Assembly (NCBI GenBank): GCA_051453625.1 | Contig: JBOZIK010000001.1 | Location: forward strand, 227,789,602-227,853,601 | Direction: 5' to 3' | Length of the DNA: 64,000 nt | Source: Welwitschia mirabilis | Lineage: Eukaryota > Gnetophyta > Gnetopsida > Welwitschiales | In this document: piece after piece, positions 25,101 through 36,958 of the stretch | Numbering within the stretch: position 1 is the first letter of the stretch | Layout of the letters: each line of letters opens with the position of its first letter | The notes under the pieces: generated by a model | What the model saw: only the letters and a program-made list of their open reading frames with translations | Told to the model about the DNA's origin: nothing | Databases searched by the model: none | Program-made: the position numbers and the translations under genes

Positions 25101-27540
25101 ATGAGATTCTTTAACTTTTTCATATCTTTACTTCTTGGAATTTTGACTTTTCTTTTAAGGACAATTTATAGATTTAACATAATCCTTTTACTTTTATCTA
25201 TTATATGAAAAGAGATTGATAGAATACATTGACACCTTCTAGGTATATAATAATATTTCCTCTTTGAAAATTATGTATTTTTAACTATTAGATTTAAGAG
25301 TGTTTTTAAATTTATAGTATTATAAGGGTTAAGCTTTTAATAAATGTAACAAAAATTGCTTATCTTATAGTTTAATTCCTTAATCATGGAATTGATTCTT
25401 AAAGATGAAATATGATAGATTTAAATTCACAATCCTCTTCTACAATTATAAATATGTGTAAACAATGTAATTATTAATTGATTAATACTTCAATCTTTAC
25501 AGAATATTTATTTTAAAATTCTTCAAATTTCCTTTGATGTTTTCCTCTCTCTACTAATGGGATAATTATATCTTCTAGGCTAAGACTAAAGCATCTTTTT
25601 GAGATAATTAAATATTATCACTATAAATTTCATGGAGAAATTTTTGAGAAGTTAAATATATAATTATGAAATATATACTTTATAAGGAATTTAAAATAGT
25701 AAAAAATTAGACATTAACATATAATAATTTATACACTTATTATATGCTAAACTAGACTCATATGATACTTGAATATGAATCATATAATATGAAAGAATAA
25801 TTGGAATATTATCTTTAAAAATCATTCTAAAGACTTAGCTTATAGAATGCATCTATTTGTATCTAGTATTCACTTCTAAATGTGAATACAAGTTGAATAA
25901 GTAAAATTGAAGATGTTTATTTTTCTTGAATGGAAAGAGCACTAGTAGATAAATATATGAATCTTGATGATGTAATATGTTAGATATTTCTTTATAATTT
26001 TATCTTTATTCATAAATTATTCTCTAGGACATGTGAAGGTAATAAAAATTTATTTTATAAAGGTTTCCCAAATAGGTATGATTATAGTGTTTAATTCTTT
26101 AACTAGGGTTTTCATAATTTATCTTTGCTAAATGAAATATAAAATAATAACTAACTTAACTAAAGTATTAGAATAATGCCTAAGAAATAAAATCACTAAT
26201 TCTAATTAGTAAATTTTAGAAAACATGATACTAATACTTTGTTCCATAATAGATAACTTAAGTTTTACCTCATTCCCTTCTCTATATCTTAATCATAAAG
26301 CTAATTTTCCAAAACCTTAAGTATAGAATGGTTATGCAAACTTTAATCTTGCCAGTGTGATAAAAGCAGATCCATCAAAATTTTACATTCTAGCTTCTTA
26401 TATCATAGTTTTAAAATATCACTTAGATCTATAATATAATATAATAAATAGTAATCATAATGCAAGATAAATAGGACCTAATGATTAAGAGTTAAAAGCA
26501 TAAATGTAGTCCTTAAATAATTATTAAAAAATTAAGAAATTTCCTATTCTTAACATGCTAGATTCACTTCCAACTAAGTATAGAAGCATGTGGACCCTTA
26601 AAAATCTTTTAATTATTTTTACCTCAAAAATACTTTTAATCCTTTTATAATAACTTAGGAACGAAAATATATTTTAAAAAAATTAAATCATTGGATATAT
26701 ATTTGAATGAACTTTAAGTTATTATCATTTTTCTTGGTTTCTATTATGATCTTTTTTTTTTTGAATTTGTACTTATAATACTTATAAATATTTCAATTTT
26801 ATTTATTTATTATTATGATGATATAATAGATTTATCATCCTCATATTATTTAGTCTAAATATTTCTTTTTGTTTGGCTAAGAGGCCAATTCCTACCTGCT
26901 AATTTACATGATTCTTCAAAATACTAAATTCAAAATTACAAACTGAAACCTTAGTAATTTATATGGTTCCTAACCTAAGTATGTCCACATACAATGGGTA
27001 GCTTCCTGTCATACCTCTAGATTTCTTCCATCTATAATAATAGTGTTTTTTAAGAATCATCAATCTTACATACAAATGAGATGCTCTTATTAAGGTAGTA
27101 CTCTCTTTCCCTATAACAAATCAAATGCGCTCACAAGTACTTGTTAAATCTTAAAGAACACACCTATGTAAGTTTGCACTAAATTTGAAATCCCTAAGAA
27201 ATGGATTCTAATAAGAAAGATGTAGATAAAAATATTTGAATTAAAAACAAAATTTTCTACAAATAAAATAGTCCAACAATAATGTACTAATAGCTTAATA
27301 TTAAGGAATAATAAGCCAGAAATGATAAGAGGTATGTAGTAGCTTGATTTCTCTTTTAATGTCATGCCCTAATGAAAATATTTCAATAATGAATGAGTTT
27401 AGATCACATAATGTATCTAATAATAATGTCAACAATCATTTCCAATGATTTTTTCTTATACAATACTAATTAATTATTATCTAATAATTCTTTTCTATGC
27501 GTTTTGTACTTCTTAAGTATTTGAACTTAGAGAGATGATA
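25101..27540. other. AT-rich stretch, nothing recognised
   Basis: No repeat boundary, RNA gene or protein-like frame could be supported. The short ORF on the complement at 27,144-27,365 has a hydrophobic composition expected of AT-rich non-coding DNA. Confidence 0.5.
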
Positions 27541-27589
27541 ATTGAAATAAATTTGAATGATCTTTAATAGTCACGAATGGCTAGTTTTT

Positions 27590-28145
27590 GACATCTAATG
27601 GATATTTTTCCATTACATTATTTTTCATGATAGACTTCTACATAAAGATAGATGTATTTTTCATATACACATCTTTCATGTAGATAAATGTTTATAGTGA
27701 AACTACCTAATTTTTGATGAACTTTGAACTAATATTTCTTTGATATTATGATATCATGAATTCAATGTGAACAACTTTCTTGACATTCTATAAAGTGATT
27801 AAATCATTATCATCATTCTCATGGTACAAAATTACTTTAGTTTATCATAGATATATTTCACTTGATAAACATTTATCATTAGCTCATTTAGCATAAATGT
27901 CTTTTAGTTGATAGATGTTTGTCTTTAGGTGTATATCCAATTCAACATAGATGTATTCCAGATGATAAACATCTTTCTATCATAAACATCTTGATACACT
28001 CTAAACAATATTATCTCTGATCTTCTAGCATCATAAGTCTCTTGTCCAAATACTAATTGATGCCTTAGAAATTCTTTTTTTTTTGAAATAGTAATCTTTA
28101 TTTGTACTTGGAATATTATATCGACTTGAAAGACATCTTTAATAC
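27590..28145. repeat. Array of AGATGT/ACATCT motifs
   Basis: AGATGT or AAATGT and their complements recur in both orientations: near 27,649, 27,669, 27,683, 27,865, 27,893, 27,915, 27,947, 27,968, 27,984 and 28,130. The layout resembles subterminal transposase-binding motif arrays of plant DNA transposons. No terminal inverted repeat was identified, so this is a description only. Confidence 0.4.
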
Positions 28146-29016
28146 ATTTTTTTCACACAAAATACACTACATTTAACAAGTGGCATCATTAAAATTGACA
28201 TTTTACTAATGATTTCTCCCTTTCATATGATGTCCAAACTTAACAAATCTTGTTATTATAAGCTTTGGCAAATATAGCTAAGATATTACAAACTTAAGAA
28301 TTAATATATCTATGCCACTATTTAGTATAAGAATACAATAATAATTAATTAGACCATGATTTCATTGAAATTTTAATGATTTAAAACATGGAAAAACATC
28401 TCATGTGGTATCTAATACGCCATAACAAATATAAGTATCAATGAAGACAAAATAACCATGAAAAACACAAATGTATAATCTAGTTTGAATAATAAATTGG
28501 AACTATTAAATAATACATGTGTGAAAAAGAACATAAGTGGACATAAAAAATGATGTCATGTAATGCCCTCTTTTTTTTTGCCCTAATTAAGTACTATTTG
28601 TTTCCTCTTCTTTGCTTCTTTAATATTATTACCTCATAAAAAGAGCAAAACCTAGGATTAAATTTTGCTTATTCCTTTATTATAATTTATATATTTTAAG
28701 AAAAAGACAAATCATATTGACATTATATACTTACCTATAATTAATTTCTAGTTTATCTTGGTTTGTAAACAATAGCAATATCATAAGTTTGTGTCTTTCA
28801 TTTATTCATAGTTTTCATCACATAAGAAGTTATCTTGTAAATATTTGAGGGGATGAAAATTTGTTATAAACATACATGAATAAGTTTAAGGATAATACCT
28901 AACCAATATAATAGGAGGTTACAACTTCCATTAATGGCATTTTAACTTGATATCCAATCACCCTCTGGATATGAGTTCGTTTTACTTCAGGTTCTAAAAT
29001 ATACAAACATGGCTAT
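28146..29016. other. AT-rich stretch left of the CACTA-like element
   Basis: No coding or structured sequence recognised up to the transposon terminus at 29,017. Confidence 0.45.
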
Positions 29017-29032
29017 TACTATAAGAAATATA

Positions 29033-29400
29033 GGCTTTTAAGGAATTTCTAAAACATCTTAAAAGGATTTAAAAAATAACTTAAAAGATTTTAAGGCATT
29101 TTTTAAAAAAACACCTAAAAACGCTTACCTTAAAGGCCTATAAGCTTTTAAGGCATTCTGAGGTATTGAAATAAAAGTGCCTTAAAAAGCCTACCTTTTT
29201 TAGGCATTTTTGAAAGAAATGCCTTAAAATACTTTTGAGGCATTTCTTCAATAAAATGCCTTAAAAGCCTTTTGAGGTGTTTCCTCAACAAAATTCCTTA
29301 AAAGGATTTTGATGGATTTTAGCAAATAAACACCTTAAAAGGTCTTTTTGAGGCATCTTAACCAAAAAAAAAAGCCTTAAAAGGTATTTTAAGGCATCTC
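29033..29400. repeat. Left subterminal palindromic array of the CACTA-like element
   Basis: About ten alternating copies of TGCCTTAAAAG and CTTTTGAGGCATTT, many arranged head to head as near palindromes (for example AAATGCCTTAAAAGCCTTTT at about 29,246). The array can fold extensively on either strand. Confidence 0.8.
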
Positions 29401-29493
29401 AATAAAAAAACAATTTGATTTCTTAATTTTGGATAAAAAATGCCATTAAAGCTCTTTAGAATTTCTTTGAATTCCTTCATGATAGTCCTCATT

Positions 29494-29595
29494 AAAAGTC
29501 TTCCAAAGTCCTCATCTTCTGCATATCTCAATATCAGATTCAATAAACTTTTAAGTTTTCCATAGGCCTCATCTTTTACACATCTCGTTTCATGA
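29494..29595. repeat. Two-copy imperfect tandem, about 60 bp spacing
   Basis: Complement GAGATATGCAGAAGATGAGG (about 29,510-29,530) is followed downstream on the plus strand by a similar copy, complement GAGATGTGTAAAAGATGAGG (about 29,567-29,587). A short minus-strand ORF (29,358-29,543) covers the first copy and may be a fragment of transposon cargo; I do not recognise it. Confidence 0.4.
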
Positions 29596-29599
29596 ACTA

Positions 29600-32500
29600 G
29601 TATTTTATATATGACATGTATAACTAATATTTACTGCATCAGTGTTATCTTTTAAACTGGTATATCATGATAAAGCCAATACAAATGAGTTAAACTTTGA
29701 ACTGATATTTATGTAAGTAAATTACGAAAATTTAGTAAACTTTTTCTAAGGTATGTATAAATATCATATTCACTAATTCACTTCCCTGAAATTGAATGAA
29801 TTGTAGTAATGAAAATTTGTAGCTCAAATGCATGCCAATATCCATAGGCTTACTCTTATACCAAAGTTACTACTTCCCTTACTAAGTTTGGACATCAAAG
29901 AACCCTTCAAGCATCCAATTTAGGACCATATATTATTGAAAACCTTGTAATCCTAACAACACAAAAAAAGGGAAATAATCATTTAAATTACATCCATAAA
30001 CATATAAAACAATCACTACATTTGAAACATTTTTAGTTACCTATTCCTTTTGGAGAATTACATTAAGATCAAATCTTAAGATGTTATACCCAACAAGTAC
30101 CTCAAGATCTAACTAGTAAAGTTTATTGAAGAACAATTCAATGGAGCTCTTTTATTGTTTAGTAATAAAAAGTTAGTCTTATTCACTAATATAGAAAATT
30201 AATTCATAAAAATTTTGAGGCAAATCTTTTAAATGTTATTAAATGAATCTAGAATGAAAATAAAGATGTTAAGTAGTTAAAGGAATGAAAAAAATATATG
30301 CCCTACTTGAGGAGTAATATAGTTACACATTCAAACTTGCTCTTGTAGTTTAAAAAATTGTTCTAGCTTGGTTGTTTTCATTGAGAACTTTAGATTTAAG
30401 CCCAAATAAAATATTCTCCTATCAAGATTATGTAAAACATAGAAATGAACAAGTATTCTAGCCTTATTCCACTTAGATTTTAACATTGAATAATCAATCC
30501 GTCTAATCCTTTATTAGTTAAAACTAGCAAATAGGGAAATATAATTTACTTTTTCTATAATATCTACATTTTGAAATATACTAAAGCATACCTTTGTATT
30601 CCAATAATACACTATTGAAATAGAAGCAATTTCATTTACATTAGTCTTTTTATTCATAATTGTTTTAAGATTAATGGTAGAAACTAGCATTAGAGGAATT
30701 GGCAGAATAGAATAAGTAATAGATATCACCTTAATAATCTTGTCAGATGTCACAATAGCATTAAATTTACACTAGATTACCTACTTATAGTAAAGACTGT
30801 AAAGATTAATTTTTAGTAAAATAATGAAAGGCAACATAGAAAATAAAATATTTACCTGAGATAAATTTTGGTAGCAAATAATATTCGATATTAAGAGCCA
30901 TGTTGGTCCTTGTATTTTTCTTTTAACCAAAAGTATCTCTAAGGTAATACCAACATAGTTTAGATACATTTTAGCCAAAAAAATACTCTAAAGTAATAAG
31001 ATTAATATTAATAAAATACTATTATTATTTTTGTAAAGGGTAACATATAAAATTACAAAATTAACATAGGATTGTGAGAATTTTAATGCAAATAAATGGC
31101 AAAAACAAGAACCAAGTTAATGGTAAAGAATCTAAAGTGAGTACCAAATAAGCCTGAGAAATGACTCCACTTTAAATTTTTAATAAGGTTGGATCATGTA
31201 GTAATAACATTTTTAGCATTACTCATGGTATATTATTATTGAGTAACAACAATGACATGAGCATGCAAAGCATCACATAAAAGCAAAATAATATTTCAAA
31301 TTGAAATATGAAATATAGTAGCACACTTAATGTTAGTAGTTAATAGTATGTGTTCAATGTCATAATTTAATGCTAACATATAATCTACTTCATTTATATT
31401 AAAAGAAATAGAAGAAATATCTTTTACAATATGGCAGTCAAAGGAGAATGGTTAGTAATGGTAGAAACATTTAGCATCTAATCCTTTAAAGATAGCTTAT
31501 TTTCTATTTATCACTTTTGGACTAGCATTCTTTTTGTTATCCACTAGCATGTGCAGGAAAAATCTCATAGAAATATAGAGTGAAGAGGAAAAATAATACA
31601 AAATATTTAACAAAGATAATTTTGCAATATAGAGGTAATATACTTGATAACAGAAATGTAAGAGTCTTGCTTGTATTTTTCTTAATTAAAAAAGCTTCTA
31701 CAAATATCATTGAATACTCTAAATTGAACATTAAAATTGATGAATATTACCTTAAAAGGATAGCTCAATTTGAGAACATAATTTTCTCTAGTTGGTACAT
31801 CTATCCTCTCAAATGCATATTTTACTAAAAATAATAAATTGAATAATGTTTCATACATTTATCTTGATTTGGTTTAAGAAAAATAACAATAATAACTAAA
31901 GGAAATACTTCTACTAATAATTTCAAAACTCTTAAGTTACTTAAAATTATTGAATCTAGAAGAGCGTAAATAATAGTCTATCTATCAGTGTATGTTATAG
32001 TTCTTGATTGCTTCTTCTTGATGTTGTTCCTCATTTAGTTGTCATCTTTGCTAGCCACCAGCCACTTCCTAACATCTAATCAGCCTGCATTTGCACTATT
32101 TGCTACTTTCCTTGCTTTTTATCACTAATGCTCCCAAATATAAATCCTTTAACTACACTATTATGAAGATAGGAACTAGTTTTGATTAGTAAATTGATAC
32201 GTGCTCCCTTGACTGTAGAGGTTTTCTTTGAAGGTTGCATTTTGAAGATTTGTGAGGACTTATGTGATACATAGGAAACTACTATTTGTTATGTAAATGT
32301 TTCCTCTACTAGAAGGCTTTGAATGGTATCCATCCATTCTTGATTATGATTGGTATTTGGCTCTAGGCTGAAGGCATCTATAAGAATTGGATTATCATTA
32401 TTAATCAATGGTCCTCCTTCCCATTCTTGTAATTTATTTTGCACCTTTATTTGGTTCTTAACTCTAATTTATTAGATTTTTATTCACTGTGTTGTTTATG

Positions 32501-32900
32501 CCTCCATCAAATTTCCTGATAGTATTTATTCCTTTATCCAAATTTTAGCATCCTAAGGATATCCCATATTTGACATGACCTTATAAGATTTAATAAAGCA
32601 TGATGAACCAAAGCTAAAACATGATTGTATGTTAATGTTTGAGTTAATTGTAATAGATATGTTTTTATTTACTTTATAATTTACATGTAAAAAAGCATCC
32701 TTTTGAGTTTTATCATATTTTACAATTTTGATTCATCAAGAGAATTATTAAATTCCTTCCACTCACATTCTACATCTGACAATATTTATGTGTGTTAGAA
32801 TATTCCTTCTTATGGGTAATTAGAGACTAATTTTGAAAATTTTCTAATGAATAAGTTTTCTAAGTCTAAAACTTAAAACATAGTACTTTCTTCACATGAA
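29600..32900. other. Interior of the CACTA-like element, nothing firmly recognised
   Basis: AT-rich. Two minus-strand short frames (30,781-30,978 and 31,537-31,731) share a vaguely similar region (KRKIQGPTWLLISNI against KNTSKTLTFLLSSIL), which may be chance. A slightly less AT-rich patch at 32,000-32,500 contains no clear frame. Confidence 0.35.
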
Positions 32901-32941
32901 GAGGCACAAGTAGAAGTTAACCTCCTCATGGATATTGAAAT

Positions 32942-34090
32942 TTAATGTTTGAGTAGAGGAATTAAAAATGATACTAAGTTGATTAGCATGTCTAAAAAAC
33001 TATAACCAAGAATGAAAAGAAGTTTAGGACATGACAACCACCATTTAAAAATAATATCACCTATAAAAAATAATTCTTTTGTATTACTTTTAACCTCTGT
33101 CAGTTTAAATTCCAGATCATGAAACATAGACTTTGATTTTAACTCTTTTGAAAATTCCTTAAATCCAATCAAGAATGGATTGTCATACTTAAATGATATC
33201 AACTCATTTAGATAAGGAAAACTTTTGAAAATAAGAGCATATTCCCTTAGCATTTTCTCATAACCTTCATAACAACTCGGCTGTTTCTTTAGTTTTACTA
33301 ATTACTTTTTTTAATTCTGATAGCTTCTATCTTACTTATGTATGTTCCTCATACAATAACAACTTTTATCTTTCCCAAGCATTAAATTTCTCTAATGTTT
33401 CATTTTTCTTGTTCAAAGCTTTTTGATAAGTTACTCTAGATTTTAAGGCTATCATTTTTGTAGATTTCAAACGATGTATTAACTTAATATTTTCTACTAG
33501 AAACTATCATAATAGAAAATTTAGCATCATAACTTATCTTATAAGGCTTACATTCCATGTTTGAAAGCCCTTTCATGGTACTTTATTAATAAGTATGTTT
33601 TTCTTTTCTTAAGATGTATTACTTCTTCTTTCTCATGTATTAGATCTTTTTGTTTAGCTTTATCCTTACCCAATTTGTGAGCTACTTGCATTATCTTTTT
33701 CTCAGTCGCATAAGAAAGAGTTATCCATGGATGTATGACCTTGAAATTATTACCTCAAATATTCAAAAAAGAATTATATATTGTGTTTTAAATTTGCTTA
33801 TTTCTACTTTGATAATAGTATTCATAAGAAATGTCTACTGTAGTCACTAAAGTAAGGGATGTCTGTGACACAGTATGAAAGATGGTATCTAAGGATTAAT
33901 TTTAATATTGAAAAAGTAGTCTTTTTTTTATCCAAACTTTCTTTCTTTCTAAATACAAGTCTTCAAATAGATTCATCTTTTGGTCATGAGAATCAAATTG
34001 AAAAGGAATTTATCACAAGCTTTTGCTTAGATAACATACTAGATATAGATCTACTTTCCATATCAAGATCAAGTAGATCATAGGAAGTCA
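32942..34090 (-). pseudogene. Unidentified coding remnant in the CACTA-like element
   Basis: On the complement, protein-like segments appear in sequence although broken by stops and frame changes: MTSYDLLDLDMESRSISSML (about 34,030-34,090), WITLSYATEKKIMQVAHKLG then KDKAKQK (about 33,650-33,740), YQKALNKKNETLEKFNAWER (about 33,375-33,435), and a 103-residue open frame at 32,942-33,253. The middle part is rich in Lys and Glu and could form a coiled coil. I do not recognise the family. The position inside the transposon suggests element-encoded protein or captured cargo. Confidence 0.4.
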
Positions 34091-34965
34091 TGTTATCAAA
34101 GCTTTTATACCATGTCAATATTTTAAATCATGTATTTGAAAAAATTATTAATTTTATTGGTGTAGTCCATTCTCATTGCTATAGATTAAGAAGAGAATTC
34201 AACTGATATTTGTAATGATTTTCTTTTATGATTAATTCAATAAAAGATCAAGGCATCTGTTATCATTTGATTTCATAGTAAAGAATCTTTTTCTTATCTA
34301 AAAATCTTCTTTTGTTATTAATGCCTATGATTTGATATTGTTATGGGATAAAATCCTTTCTAGAGCAGACAATCTAGATAATATGTTGCATTGCCATATT
34401 TCAAGTAACTTGTAATCATGTATATTGATATGATAGAACATTGGCTCATAGTTTTTTTCTAAATTGCTTCCTATAAAAATTTATTCCTTTTATCAAAATT
34501 AATAAGATATTGGTTAGAGTGGAAATAAGCCTAAAAATATTTTAAAATGCCTGATTTTCAAGATAAAAATGTAAGTTATTATAAACTGCTCTATTTTATT
34601 TTTTTTTCCAACTCTGTCTCCATATAAGAAATGGGTTGCTTAGAAAGGCACTACAAACTCTATTTTCTTGATCATAGTTAGTGACATAGAATGAACTATT
34701 ATCACTATATGCATAGTAACATGTTTCCATAGTAAACTTCTAAGAACTTTCAACATCATCTCTCTTTAGTACATTCCACTGTGTTAAATTCTTAGTAGAA
34801 TTATGGACTAGATAAATATAGTATAGCCACACTCTAGTAGTATTATTGGCTATCACATTATCTGATGTTGGTTTTGGGATATAATATTTGAAATCTTGAG
34901 GCACCAGTTATACTGTTGGATGTGGAGATTAACTTAATTTCAAAAGAGAAATGGTATTGCTTTAC

Positions 34966-35175
34966 TTAACTGACCTCATCAAGCTCTAAATCAGAGTTCC
35001 TAACTAATGAATCTTCTAAGGCATAGGATTCTTCATCATCTAATATTAAGTCATAATCCTCATCCTCATCACTTTCATAATCTAGGTATATGGACCTCCT
35101 TTGAATGGTAGAGGTACTAAATTTAGATACATGAGGTAATGTCACTATATAAATTCTACCATTTTTAGTGTGCAA
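34966..35175 (-). pseudogene. Acidic open frame, unidentified
   Basis: A 69-residue frame beginning with Met and containing PHVSKFSTSTIQRRSIYLDY followed by a strongly acidic stretch (ESDEDEDYDLILDDEES). Such Asp/Glu-dense coding in AT-rich DNA is unlikely to be random. After its stop the same strand continues with protein-like YHFSFEIKLISTSNS and, further on, SAFLSNPFLIWRQSW (about 34,630). I cannot assign a family. It probably belongs to the same broken minus-strand gene as 32,942-34,090. Confidence 0.4.
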
Positions 35176-36441
35176 AGTTTAAGTAAACTCGTTACTTCCA
35201 AAACTATTTGATTTAACATCCCTTATTTCAATATCTTGACTAAGAACATAAATAATGGTCTCATTATGGTCATGCATGGGTTTACTAAATGACACTAAAT
35301 TGTTTATACCAGTATTTAGTTTTGCCTAATTATTCGTGTAATTTATGTTAAAGGAAGATAGAAAAGAAAGACATAAAAATTCAAAGTGGTTGTAACTAGT
35401 GTCCTCCTTTAATGAGCAATCATGTGATAAAAAAAAAAGATCAGACCATCAAACATAAAAAAAATTAAGTAAAATATAATAAACTTTAAATATATTTACT
35501 AGAAAAAAAAAATTTAGTAGACTCTAGGGTTTCAAATTTTAAGACTATGTGGCTAGTTCTTATTTCTTTATGAGGTAAATCTTAATGTATATATTTAATT
35601 TATGAACTATACAAATAAATTTTCTAACATTATAAATAGAAATTTGTATTTTAAAGATCATACACAATAAATCTAGAGAACTTCATTTAATTTGTCAATT
35701 GGATCTAAAATTGTACCATCTTCTACTTAATTCTAATTCATATTATGACTCTTGGTATCAATTGTAGTTATAGCCTACCCATTTTTTTTGATGGGAGATA
35801 TAAAGAAAAGGCAAGTAAGATAATTTTTTAATTAAAGAGAAAGATCTACAGACTCATGAAAGAGCTGTAACTATCTCAATAGAGATGAAGAGTTAGTAAT
35901 CACACCCATTAATATAAAATCTTACATTCATCCATTGTTAAAGAGAGAGACACAAATATTCTTCCATAAAAGAAAAAGAATTACTGCATAAACACATATG
36001 TAATCAAATCTCTAACATACATAATGCCTCTAGTAAACTGTAATCATAATTAAATGTAAAAACTACTAGAAAATCGACCTTCACATATGAGAACAAAATT
36101 TCTGATGTGTATTTATTTCTTGCTACATTTGAAGGGAGGTGATAACTAAGAAAAGTCTATAAAATTAAATGGACTAGGGGAGTGGAATAAAGATGGAAAT
36201 TACTAATATGAAACCATTGTAAGTATTATCAAAGTTAAAACATCATTTAGTTATAGCCAAGCCTTACTTAACTTCCACTCTTCATTCTTATGCAATAGCT
36301 ATTACATCAGAAACTTCCTTTTTGTGATCATTATTAAAATTAATTTCCAATTTAAAAATATTTGCCTATTACTAAAGCTTAAAAAAGGAACTATGTCAAA
36401 GGATATAAGTGTAATAAACCATATCAATGTGTTTCCTCCTA

Positions 36442-36660
36442 TGTTTTTTCATGGTCTCCCTCATCAAAAGTGATCTCTACTAGTAAATCCTCCAAAATAC
36501 TATCCGTTATCAAAGATATGCCCTTTTTATCATCATGGCCTTTCCTAAGAGCTGAAGAAAAAGCAAACATTAGAGAAATCTTCTGCTTTCCCATTAAGGC
36601 CATAGTAGCTGCACTAGAGAGGTCAATAAAAATCATAATGCCCACTTGAAGCACAAAGAT
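36442..36660 (-). pseudogene. Exon-like fragment, unidentified
   Basis: Within a 102-residue minus-strand frame (36,439-36,747), the C-terminal 70 residues look genuinely coding: GIMIFIDLSSAATMALMGKQ, KISLMFAFSSALRKGHDDKK, GISLITDSILEDLLVEITFD, ending EGDHEKT. The part before GIM is AT-rich and looks intronic; a TTCAAG acceptor-like site precedes it on the complement. It is close to the right terminus of the CACTA-like element, where the first exon of an element gene or captured host exon would lie. Family not recognised. Confidence 0.4.
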
Positions 36661-36724
36661 GAAATGTGTAAGTAAAAGACTACAATTAGAGTAATTACTA
36701 ATTGAATCATGAAGATAAAATGCG

Positions 36725-36958
36725 CTTAACAAATGCCTTAAAAACACATATTATTTAAGGAATTTATTAAAATAAACTCATTAAAAACTTGAAATTTTTA
36801 ATATGAAAGTGCTTTAAGGTTGTTTATCTAAACAAGTGCCCTAAATAACTTTGCATTAGTTTTATTTAAGACCTTTATCAAACTAAATGCCTTAAAAAGC
36901 TCTATATTTAAGGTGTTTATTTTCATAAACATCTTAAAAGCCAATATTTTTAATAGTA
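36725..36958. repeat. Right subterminal array of the CACTA-like element
   Basis: Copies of AAATGCCTTAAAAA (36,732; 36,886), TTTAAGG and TTTAAGGTGTTTATTT alternate in both orientations up to the terminus, matching the motif of the left array but more decayed. Confidence 0.7.

Larger units (their letters stand above)
29017..36958. mobile_element. Decayed CACTA (En/Spm-type) DNA transposon
   Basis: The left end TACTATAAGAAATATAGGCT followed by TTTAAG matches the complement of the right end (TACTATTAAAAATATTGGCT, TTTAAG) at 22 of 25 or so positions. CACTA elements start CACTACAAGAAA; here the first C is T at both ends. Both ends are followed inward by arrays of TGCCTTAAAAG and its complement, as expected for subterminal transposase-binding motifs. 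The span is about 7.9 kb. The adjacent 3-bp flanks (TAT, CTA) do not match unless the left edge is shifted by one base, which would give CTA on both sides. No TNP2-type transposase was recognised; minus-strand coding remnants lie at 32.9-36.7 kb. Confidence 0.65.

Noticed and set aside
34966-35175. Endogenous pararetrovirus protein as source of the acidic frame
   Set aside because: Considered because of the acidic segment, but no recognisable reverse transcriptase or other supporting domain lies nearby; left unassigned.
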